Shown here piece after piece: positions 56,938 through 63,863 of a stretch of 64,000 nt of DNA; position 1 is the stretch's first letter; every line of letters starts with the position of its first letter. The notes beneath the pieces are model-generated. The model was given only the letters and a program-made list of their open reading frames with translations. It made no database searches and was not told the origin of the DNA. The translations under genes were made by a program, and so were the position numbers. This stretch comes from a virus, in the IMG/VR virus record IMGVR_UViG_3300047496_000204, positions 1 to 64,000 of that record; one strand, written 5' to 3'.

Positions 56938-57074
56938 CAGGTTTTCATGACATTCAAATTGGCGATATAATTGAATGTCATGATAAAGAACAAGAAGCTT
57001 TACCTGCAACGATTTCCTGGGAAATTGTAAAGGCAAAAGGTTTGACCTTAGACTTGAAGGGTAAATTATTTTAA
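56928..57074 (+). CDS. Small hypothetical protein
   Basis: 48 residues, ATG overlaps the upstream gene end; beta-rich (GDIIECHD, TISWEIVKAKGLTLDL). Confidence 0.55.
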   Translation: MSVAGFHDIQIGDIIECHDKEQEALPATISWEIVKAKGLTLDLKGKLF

Positions 57075-57082
57075 AGAAAACT

Positions 57083-57111
57083 GTTGACAATATTACCTAT
57101 TTTGGATAATA
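57083..57111 (+). promoter_or_regulatory. Strong sigma70-like promoter
   Basis: TTGACA, 17-bp spacer, GATAAT. Likely transcribes the structured leader and tRNA-Pro. Confidence 0.65.
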
Positions 57112-57118
57112 TACACAA

Positions 57119-57401
57119 ATGGTAGTGACAAGAAGAAAAGAGCTAAGCCCAGAAGTAGTTGCAGCGAAATTGGGCTAACATCTTAATATTCTGGCTCACA
57201 TGACTCTGCAAAGTCCCTGGATCGTGTCCAGGCTACCGAACATTAGAATTACTTGCCCGTCCTACTGTTTCCGATGGTAGGGCGGGCGAGAGAAGGAATT
57301 TAGCAGAATTGCTAAATGCGTTCCCGCTCTGTGAAAACATCGGGCTTGGCGGCGATCTGATAACCATCAGAAACTATTCTGTGGCAGATCGTTGTCAACT
57401 T
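57119..57401 (+). ncRNA. Structured leader upstream of tRNA-Pro
   Basis: No gene fits. Helices AGCCCA/TGGGCT, CCTGGA/TCCAGG, GCCCGTCCTAC/GTAGGGCGGGC and ATTTAGC/GCTAAAT are evident. Could guide tRNA processing or act as a separate RNA. Confidence 0.5.
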
Positions 57402-57538
57402 GTGGCCTTAGCTCATCTGGAAGAGCGTCTGCCTTGGGAGAAAGCGGCTTATGGTCGTAGTTCAGTAATGACGGTGCAAATCCGGAATCTCCGTGAAGCA
57501 CGCAGAAGGTGGTCGGTTCGAGCCCGACAGGCTACACC
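57402..57538 (+). tRNA. tRNA-Pro(UGG) with a 62-nt insertion at 37/38
   Basis: Acceptor GTGGCCT/AGGCTAC, D-arm GCTC/GAGC, anticodon stem TCTGC/GCAGA, loop CTTGGG then insert (57439-57500), T-arm GTCGG-TTCGAGC-CCGAC. The insert starts AGAAAG and contains CGGTGCAAATCCGGAATC. Confidence 0.82.
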
Positions 57539-58173
57539 TTTTTCTTTTCTTGAATACGTTTCAGGCGTAAAGTTCTTCCGTTGCCTTTGTTTAGACTACC
57601 ATAATTTGGAGTAAGACTATGGCAACTAGGACAAATTAATTCAAGATTTTCTGATTTATTATTACTCCAATTTCCATCGATATGATTTACTTGAAGGGGA
57701 ATTTTTCCTGTTGTTGGGTGTATTTCAGCCCAACCGCATTTTTTACATTTTGTATTATATTTTTCAAATAACCATTTTCGAATGTAAGTGGACACTTGAC
57801 CTTCGCCTGTTATCCCATCTTCTATACCAGAAAGCCATTTATCAATAAAATTTTTATATTGATAATTAGATTGACATTGCGGCCCACAATATTTTACAAT
57901 TGTTTTTCTTTTTGGTATTTCTTTTTCGCATGAAGCACAGAAATTAACAGTTCTTCTCTTTTGATTGTTGTATTCTGCTGAACAACTATGATTACAAAAA
58001 TTATTCCTACGGTTTTCATATTCTATCAAACTATTGCAATTTCTACATAATTTTGGAGAATTGAGATATTTTGATTTAAGTTCTTGAGAATTTCTTTTTG
58101 CTGTCTGAATACAGATTTCAAAAAATTTATTATTTTCTGGTTTATTTTGTGGTCTTTTTGATAATTTGCTCAT
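57532..58173 (-). CDS. HNH homing endonuclease abutting tRNA-Pro
   Basis: 213 residues. Zinc knuckles CRNCNSLI, FCNHSCSA, CASCEKEI, YCGPQCQS; HNH core CKKCGWAEIHPTTGK, LQVNHIDGNWSNNKSENLELICPSCHSLT. Stop lies inside the tRNA-Pro 3' end. A CATAAATA late element is at 58189-58196. Sister of the gene at 55754. Confidence 0.9.
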   Translation of the reverse strand: MSKLSKRPQNKPENNKFFEICIQTAKRNSQELKSKYLNSPKLCRNCNSLIEYENRRNNFCNHSCSAEYNNQKRRTVNFCASCEKEIPKRKTIVKYCGPQCQSNYQYKNFIDKWLSGIEDGITGEGQVSTYIRKWLFEKYNTKCKKCGWAEIHPTTGKIPLQVNHIDGNWSNNKSENLELICPSCHSLTPNYGSLNKGNGRTLRLKRIQEKKKV

Positions 58174-58256
58174 GTTTCTATTTATGTTAGTGGAGAGAAG
58201 TATTTTCGCCTATTATTATTAAATAGTAAATATTATTCGTTAAACATTAGCCCCAT

Positions 58257-58343
58257 TGAAGAGTGGTGTAATTGGTAACATCCTCGCCTCTGAAGCGAGA
58301 GACCGAGAAGGATTTGTAGGTTCGAGCCCTACCTCTTCAGCCA
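58257..58343 (+). tRNA. tRNA-Gln(CUG) with long variable region
   Basis: Acceptor TGAAGAG/CTCTTCA, G73, encoded CCA, anticodon arm CTCGC-CTCTGAA-GCGAG, T-arm GTAGG-TTCGAGC-CCTAC, variable region about 16 nt. Confidence 0.85.
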
Positions 58344-58400
58344 TCTATTTTTTATTGACATTTTTTGCTCCTATGGCTATAAAAATCATAGGAGAAACAA

Positions 58401-58662
58401 ATGGCAAACTTAATCGAAGTTCTTGAACTGTTTAAAGACAAAGATGACTCTATCAAGGTCATTGAAGACAATGACTGGATCGCTGAAAGCAAATATCAGT
58501 ATCGTGAAATAATCGTTGAGCACGAAAGTCGTTTTTATAGTATTGGTGAAAGAAAGTAGAAGTGGCTCGTATTACACCGATTACGAATATGATGAGCCCA
58601 CTATTAGTGAAGTGACACCCGTTGAAAAAACGATAGTGGTCAAGACTTGGGTTCCTGTATAA
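58401..58662 (+). pseudogene. Small protein (about 86 residues) with a 1-nt insertion
   Basis: TAGGAG upstream. Reads 52 residues to TAG at 58557. Removing one A near 58554 continues SRSGSYYTDYEYDEPTISEV to TAA at 58660. Length 3n+1. Confidence 0.6.
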
Positions 58663-58786
58663 TTTTACCGGCGAGCGTTGGGATTATTTGTTTTGTGGAT
58701 GAAAAAGACAAAAGTTGCGAAGTCGGCTGCGTAATATCCATTAAAAAAGAAAAACGCAGGATCGGGTTCGCTCCGATCTAAACAAT

Positions 58787-58862
58787 GCTATCATAGCTCA
58801 GTTGATAGAGCGTCCTCTCGACATGGGGAAGGTCACTGGTTTGATCCCAGTTGGTGGCACCA
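58787..58862 (+). tRNA. tRNA-Val(GAC)-like, C33
   Basis: Acceptor GCTATCA/TGGTGGC with G-U pairs, encoded CCA, D-arm GCTC/GAGC, anticodon arm TCCTC-TCGACAT-GGGGA with C at 33, T-arm ACTGG-TTTGATC-CCAGT. Confidence 0.75.
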
Positions 58863-58896
58863 AAAAACAACTAAAAGATTCTAACGAAATAGTGGG

Positions 58897-58924
58897 TTGA
58901 CAGCCTAAATATTTGTGATATCTT
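58897..58924 (+). promoter_or_regulatory. Early promoter, TTGACA-N16-TATCTT
   Basis: TTGACA 58897-58902, TATCTT 58919-58924. Confidence 0.78.
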
Positions 58925-58954
58925 ATGCTTATAAAGCATAAGGAGATAATAAAC

Positions 58955-59167
58955 ATGAAGCTGATGATTCAAATCAAGGTCACTCCTGAAGATGCGCGAA
59001 AGTTCATCAATAACATGGTGAGTCAGGGATATGAAGATGTTCTCGAACCCGTTACGCCGTGGCGAGAAGATCATTCTTTTCGGCTTGATGGTGTAACGTC
59101 TGCTGACTATTCGATCGTCTTCTTCGAAGAAGACGATATCGCATTTATTGGAGTTCGTCCCCAATGA
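58955..59167 (+). CDS. Small early protein
   Basis: 70 residues from the ATG at 58955 with AAGGAG upstream; ferredoxin-like start (KLMIQIKVTPEDARKFI). Unrecognised. Confidence 0.65.
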   Translation: MKLMIQIKVTPEDARKFINNMVSQGYEDVLEPVTPWREDHSFRLDGVTSADYSIVFFEEDDIAFIGVRPQ

Positions 59168-59223
59168 GTAAGCCAGACGCATATATAAGAGCAGTTATAG
59201 TTTCAGGTAACGGTATATATTAA
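59164..59223 (+). CDS. Very short peptide gene
   Basis: 19 residues with ATGA overlap. May be a remnant. Confidence 0.3.
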   Translation: MSKPDAYIRAVIVSGNGIY

Positions 59224-59238
59224 GATGTCGGTAATACT

Positions 59239-59340
59239 TCAATAAATCTTTCTAATTTCTAGTTTACTGATTTCTTTCAAGTTTACGCCAATATTACCTG
59301 ATATTTGACAATCTTCTAAATTGTTAATTATTATTTTCAT
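59239..59340 (-). CDS. Short minus-strand peptide
   Basis: 33 residues, TGGAG 8 nt before the ATG, alpha/beta (MKIIINNLEDCQIS). Low certainty. Confidence 0.35.
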   Translation of the reverse strand: MKIIINNLEDCQISGNIGVNLKEISKLEIRKIY

Positions 59341-59408
59341 GATTGGCTCCAGTGTTATCTCATATTTATTTGACTTGCAAATTTGGTTGCAAACTGATAA
59401 ATTAATTT

Positions 59409-60152
59409 ATGGAACTGATTTACGCAATCCCTGATATTCACGGTCGGCTCGATCTTTTGTGCAAAGCCTATGAAGTAATAGAGGAACATGCAGCGGGAAG
59501 ACCTGCGCGTATTGTTTTTCTAGGTGATGCGATAGATCGTGGTCCTGATTCCAAAGGTTGCATTGATCGTTTGATCAAAGGAACATCGGCTTCTAATTTT
59601 CTTCCTCAAATAAATCTTCTTGGGAATCATGAAGAATTTATGATGGATGTGCTTAATGGAAAACGTAGCGTTACGCACCATTGGTTGGAAAATGGTGGGA
59701 TTAAGACTATTGCTTCATATGGCGTTCATGTTCCGCCATTGGATACGATGGACGATTGGCAAGAAGGTTTCATTCAGTTAGTAGCTGCTACTAACGGATT
59801 GAATATTCCAGATGATCATATGAAATGGTTAAATTCTTTATTATATTATTACGAAACAGATACGCATATTTTTGTTCATGCTGGTTTGTTTCCTGGATAT
59901 TCTCTTCAAGAAATTTTAGAAAAAGAAAAAGGAAAACATCAGTTAATTTGGATTCGTAGACCATTTTTAGACACTGATTATGATTTTGGAAAGCATGTTA
60001 TCCATGGTCATTCAATTCGTGGAAAATCGGATCGACGGCCATCCGCGCCATTTAGAACAAATTTGGATAATGGCGCCTATTTTACTGGCTGCTTGCATGT
60101 CGGTGTGGTAGAGACGCATGGTCATCCTACGGTAATCGAGGTTACCATTTAA
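59409..60152 (+). CDS. PP1-type serine/threonine phosphatase, lambda phosphatase-like
   Basis: 247 residues. PDIHGRLD, FLGDAIDRGPDS, LLGNHEEFM, HAGLFPG and HGHSIRG are the five metallophosphatase motifs in the right order, as in lambda PP. It removes phosphate from Ser/Thr or Tyr using Mn. Could reverse host or phage protein phosphorylation. Confidence 0.92.
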   Translation: MELIYAIPDIHGRLDLLCKAYEVIEEHAAGRPARIVFLGDAIDRGPDSKGCIDRLIKGTSASNFLPQINLLGNHEEFMMDVLNGKRSVTHHWLENGGIKTIASYGVHVPPLDTMDDWQEGFIQLVAATNGLNIPDDHMKWLNSLLYYYETDTHIFVHAGLFPGYSLQEILEKEKGKHQLIWIRRPFLDTDYDFGKHVIHGHSIRGKSDRRPSAPFRTNLDNGAYFTGCLHVGVVETHGHPTVIEVTI

Positions 60153-60162
60153 GGAAAGTTCA

Positions 60163-60489
60163 ATGGGTTATTATACGAGATATTCGTTAGTAATTTCTGG
60201 TCCAGCGAATAAAGCACCAGAAGAAATAATCTCTGAATTGCGAGAAATCAGCTATGGTGCTAAATACGCTTTGGAAGATTCTGGTGATACCAGAGAATTT
60301 GCGAAGTGGTATGACAATGACGAAGATTTAAGAGATTTTAGTAAACGTTATCCAGACATTCTTTTTGAATTGCATGTTGAAGGAGAAGAATCTGAAGATA
60401 TTTGGAAATTGTATGTTCAAAACGGTAAATCTCAACGTTGTGAAGCTATCATCAGTTTCGAACCTTTCGATAAGGATAAGTTAAAATAA
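60163..60489 (+). CDS. Hypothetical protein
   Basis: 108 residues, starts MGYYTRYSLVISG, a common beginning of a small phage family; alpha/beta, acidic. Function unknown. Confidence 0.65.
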   Translation: MGYYTRYSLVISGPANKAPEEIISELREISYGAKYALEDSGDTREFAKWYDNDEDLRDFSKRYPDILFELHVEGEESEDIWKLYVQNGKSQRCEAIISFEPFDKDKLK

Positions 60490-60707
60490 TGGACCCGACT
60501 ATTAGAAATAGAAAATTCGAAGCTATTCGCGTTGAAGAAAACGCCGGTAATATTGCGGATAGTATGGAAGTTCGTATGACTTTAATAGCCAAGATGGATG
60601 CCGGTGAAATGACACTGGAACAAGTTCAAGCAGAACTTAAAAGAATAAAAAGAAATGCTAAAAAGAATGGAAAGATAACTCGAAATCAAGCATTTCGTGA
60701 AGGATAG
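60489..60707 (+). CDS. Small hypothetical protein
   Basis: 72 residues, helical, basic C-terminus. Overlaps the upstream stop by one base. Confidence 0.6.
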   Translation: MDPTIRNRKFEAIRVEENAGNIADSMEVRMTLIAKMDAGEMTLEQVQAELKRIKRNAKKNGKITRNQAFREG

Positions 60708-60709
60708 TT

Positions 60710-60946
60710 ATGTTTAAAACAGCATATTTTTTATCAGGGTTTTGTATAGGGCTTAGCATATTAATGCTAATTACTTTACCGATAATGGCGGTAGATTATT
60801 TCGCTAATGGTTGTGTTGTAGATTATGATCATGTTTATTCTAGAAAGCTTAAGTCTGGGGATGTGGTTTATTTTCATGGGGCTAAGTGTAAGCAAATATT
60901 AATTCATACCACGAAAGGAAAAGCTCTTGAAGGATATTCTCCGTGA
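60710..60946 (+). CDS. Membrane-anchored small protein
   Basis: 78 residues with a hydrophobic segment (FLSGFCIGLSILMLITLPIM) near the N-terminus, then a Cys-containing soluble part. Could be a signal anchor. Confidence 0.65.
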   Translation: MFKTAYFLSGFCIGLSILMLITLPIMAVDYFANGCVVDYDHVYSRKLKSGDVVYFHGAKCKQILIHTTKGKALEGYSP

Positions 60947-60984
60947 CGGAATCAACAAATGTCATCCCTAAAAGGAAGTTTGAA

Positions 60985-61191
60985 ATGAATCTAAAAACTA
61001 TTTTTGAAATCTTTGGAATAAATGGTTCTGCCGCAGTAAGGGTAGGCGAAGAAACTGGCGGTTCTACTCTTCCTATTTTCATAGTTGTATCAAGTCCAAA
61101 TGGTTGTGCAGTAATGTCTCCTGATGAAGCTCGATACTTGGCGGATCGCCTAGTTTATCTGGCAAATAAAATAGATAAACGCAATGAATAA
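60985..61191 (+). CDS. Small hypothetical protein
   Basis: 68 residues from the ATG at 60985, preceded by AAGGAAG; a GTG at 60943 would add 14 residues. Contains MSPDEARYLADRLVYLA, seen in small phage proteins. Confidence 0.6.
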   Translation: MNLKTIFEIFGINGSAAVRVGEETGGSTLPIFIVVSSPNGCAVMSPDEARYLADRLVYLANKIDKRNE

Positions 61192-61477
61192 AGTTAAAAT
61201 GACGGTCAGTATGGAAGTCACTATTCCTCAAGCATTAGCTTTACAGGCTATGTTTGAATATTGGAATTCGTTAGCAGCTATGGGAAGTAGCCGTAAGGTT
61301 GGTTTTTATATTGATGGCGATGGAGATTTTCATCCAGAATGTAAAATAAAGTTTTCGAAAAAAATTCCTCCACTATCTGACGAAATCAAAAAAATTACGA
61401 TTGCCAGCGGCGAACGAAGTGGCGATCTAATGTTTGATTATGATGGAATTGAAACATATATTAAGGATAAGAAATGA
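61184..61477 (+). CDS. Small hypothetical protein
   Basis: 97 residues, alpha/beta; overlaps the upstream gene by 8 nt. Unrecognised. Confidence 0.62.
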   Translation: MNKVKMTVSMEVTIPQALALQAMFEYWNSLAAMGSSRKVGFYIDGDGDFHPECKIKFSKKIPPLSDEIKKITIASGERSGDLMFDYDGIETYIKDKK

Positions 61478-61548
61478 CCGAAAGATTGGGAAGGCAAAGA
61501 CCTAACAGAAGAAGATAGAATTAGATTTATAGATCATTATAAAATCGA

Positions 61549-61576
61549 TTGACATAAAATAAAAAAATGATACTAT
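61549..61576 (+). promoter_or_regulatory. Early promoter, TTGACA-N16-TACTAT
   Basis: TTGACA 61549-61554, TACTAT 61571-61576, before the operon that includes NAD synthetase. Confidence 0.68.
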
Positions 61577-61609
61577 TAGCTTCATAATCCAATAGGATAG
61601 GAGCTACAT

Positions 61610-61924
61610 ATGACAAAGTTCATCAAGGAAAATTTTGATTTTCAAGGTGGCTATCTCACTTATGGTTCAGACCGCCGTTTCGTGGCTCGGTTCAAGTGGC
61701 TTCGAAAGCAGGCCAGTGATGCGGGAACCTTTCGCACCTTCCTGATCAAGAATTTCACGGTCGAAGAATACTTCACCGCCTATGATGAAGGCCGGGGCAT
61801 GACTCCGCTCAAGATTCTGGAAGCCAAAGGCTATATCCTTCCTCATATTCGTAAGCGGTTGAAGGAAAAAGGGTATCCGATTACTCAAGAAGGTTATAAG
61901 CAACTTATTAGTGAACTACAATGA
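61610..61924 (+). CDS. Hypothetical protein
   Basis: 104 residues, basic, helical, AGGAG upstream. First gene of the nadE operon; ATGA overlap with nadE. Confidence 0.65.
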   Translation: MTKFIKENFDFQGGYLTYGSDRRFVARFKWLRKQASDAGTFRTFLIKNFTVEEYFTAYDEGRGMTPLKILEAKGYILPHIRKRLKEKGYPITQEGYKQLISELQ

Positions 61925-62907
61925 AAAATTTACAAACACTTAGTAATGAAGTTCGGGAATGGTTCGCTGAACGCGAAATCACTCACGCTGTAGTTGGGTT
62001 TTCCGGTGGTATTGATTCCACCGTGACCGCTCTTCTTCTCAATCATGCTGGAATTGAAGTTTGTCTTGTTGTGGCCAATTCACCGAATCAACGATATTCA
62101 TCGCCGCTTGGTGGAAAATATCTTCAGAAACCTTCGCGTAATGGTTTTATAGAAGAATTTGATACCCAAATCATCAATTATCAGTGGCCTTTTTCGCTAC
62201 TCACTGATGATGATGCCGTTGTCGCTAACGAAGCGGCTGGTCCGATCATCCGCAATGCTATTTTTTATGGTGTTGCAGCCAAGTTGAGATCGCGCGGACA
62301 CAAGGCTATTGTAGTCGGAACTGTTAATTTTTCCGAAGCAGCATTTCTGGGGTTCTGGGGTTTAGTTTCAGATGGAGCGTGCAATTTCTACCCGATTAGT
62401 CATTTGACCAAGCGAGAAGTCTATGATCTGGCTCGCGAGTTGGACGCTCCGCAAGAGATCATCGATGCTACACCGTCTGGTGATCTTTTCTTTGAAGATA
62501 CAAATGATTTGAAGATGATCGGCGCGACTTATGACCAGATTCAAGAAATCATTGATTGCGCTGAATCGATTCCAAATTGGGATTGTAATGGAACATATTC
62601 TCGTGGAGACTTGGTAATATATGAAAATAAAATTTATGAATATACTTGGCGGACACAACTGACTTTTGGAAATGACAATCTTGCTATGAATCCAAGTTGT
62701 TCAGGATTTTGGAAAACCATTGAAATTTCTTCGAGACTTAAGCATCTCATAGAGAGTGTAGAAAATCCAGAAGTTCTCAAAGACAATATTGTTCGCAACG
62801 CCTTCAAGTATTCCTTGAGTTTCCCAAATTTTCACCTAAATGATCGTCTGGAACGTTTTAGAAACTTTTCGTATAATTTTATATTAAGTGCTGCATCGGG
62901 GATTTAA
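61921..62907 (+). CDS. nadE: NAD+ synthetase (NadE-like) with an inserted carbohydrate-module-like segment
   Basis: 328 residues. VGFSGGIDSTVTALLL is the PP-loop. AKLRSRGHKAIVVGTVNFSEAAFLGFW and DGACNFYPISHLTKREVYDLAREL match the ammonia-dependent NadE core, including the region that binds deamido-NAD. The enzyme makes NAD+ from NaAD, ATP and ammonia. Residues about 216-268 (W-x-C-N-G-T-Y-S-R-G-D-L-V-I-Y, I-Y-E-Y, S-G-F-W) resemble a CBM5/12-type module set inside the C-terminal part, which is unusual. No glutaminase domain. Confidence 0.88.
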   Translation: MKNLQTLSNEVREWFAEREITHAVVGFSGGIDSTVTALLLNHAGIEVCLVVANSPNQRYSSPLGGKYLQKPSRNGFIEEFDTQIINYQWPFSLLTDDDAVVANEAAGPIIRNAIFYGVAAKLRSRGHKAIVVGTVNFSEAAFLGFWGLVSDGACNFYPISHLTKREVYDLARELDAPQEIIDATPSGDLFFEDTNDLKMIGATYDQIQEIIDCAESIPNWDCNGTYSRGDLVIYENKIYEYTWRTQLTFGNDNLAMNPSCSGFWKTIEISSRLKHLIESVENPEVLKDNIVRNAFKYSLSFPNFHLNDRLERFRNFSYNFILSAASGI

Positions 62908-62908
62908 T

Positions 62909-63193
62909 ATGTATTTCATTTTTGATAACCACGCCGTGGACGCTCTGTGTAGAGAATATGGTGGCGATCCTCGCGAAATGGCGCCTATTCTCAACAGTGC
63001 TGTTTCCAAAGAATTGCGTGATTTGGCTATGGCGGCTATTGAATACGAGGCGGCTCATTCTGAATATACAGTGGTTTTCGAAGATATACAAACATCTGCC
63101 ATTGAATTTACAGATGCTATTAACCGGCGCGATAAATCTATTACAAATTTGACTTCGGCGGTCATGGCTTATGCGCTAAAGCAAAAGAGCTAA
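62909..63193 (+). CDS. Hypothetical protein
   Basis: 94 residues, helical, Ala-rich. Follows nadE after one base. Unrecognised. Confidence 0.6.
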   Translation: MYFIFDNHAVDALCREYGGDPREMAPILNSAVSKELRDLAMAAIEYEAAHSEYTVVFEDIQTSAIEFTDAINRRDKSITNLTSAVMAYALKQKS

Positions 63194-63195
63194 TC

Positions 63196-63585
63196 ATGTA
63201 TTACGCTAATCCAAAAATATACGAAAGCGCGCCGATAGTTTTTTACGAAATCTGTCGAAGGCACACATCGAATGATCCACGAGATTGTGGATCAATACAA
63301 GATTTTATTGTGGGAACGGCTGATTCTGAAGAAGAAGCAAAACAGGTCGTCGCGTTTCTACAAGCAAGGTCTGATATCGTAGTTCAAAAATCTTCTGGAT
63401 ATATAAATGTTTGGAATAAAATTGATGAAAATACGCGTCAAACTACCGGCGAACGGATCGATGAACTTGGATATATTGATGCTCTAAATGAATTCCGAAA
63501 GATTGATCCTTCATATATAAGCGGAGACAATCCAACTTATTATTATCGAGGAATTCATCGTTTGCCAGGGGTAAAAATATCATGA
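63196..63585 (+). CDS. Hypothetical protein
   Basis: 129 residues, alpha/beta; TADSEEEAKQVVAFLQARS resembles a ferredoxin-like domain seen in small phage proteins. Confidence 0.6.
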   Translation: MYYANPKIYESAPIVFYEICRRHTSNDPRDCGSIQDFIVGTADSEEEAKQVVAFLQARSDIVVQKSSGYINVWNKIDENTRQTTGERIDELGYIDALNEFRKIDPSYISGDNPTYYYRGIHRLPGVKIS

Positions 63586-63863
63586 TTGAACTTGGAACAT
63601 TTTGGACTTGCGCCATTTTGGGATTCTTTTCTGCCATTTTTATTTTCGCATATTTTTTAGATCAGTATAAGTTGCATAAAACTGCTGCAATATTTCTTGT
63701 AATATTTGTTGTGGTGGGTTGCTATACAAAGGCTTATATGATAGAAGAAGAAAAACAAGTTCCTAAGGAAACAGCTACGGAAATCAAACCAGTCCCTCAA
63801 GATGACAGTAAATCATCTACTAACGCACAAATAACGGTTACAGTTGAAGAAGGATCACAATAA
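63582..63863 (+). CDS. Two-helix membrane protein
   Basis: 93 residues with two hydrophobic segments (CAILGFFSAIFIFAYFL and AAIFLVIFVVVGCY), then a charged, Thr/Ser-rich tail. ATGA overlap upstream, shared base with the next gene. Confidence 0.68.
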   Translation: MIELGTFWTCAILGFFSAIFIFAYFLDQYKLHKTAAIFLVIFVVVGCYTKAYMIEEEKQVPKETATEIKPVPQDDSKSSTNAQITVTVEEGSQ

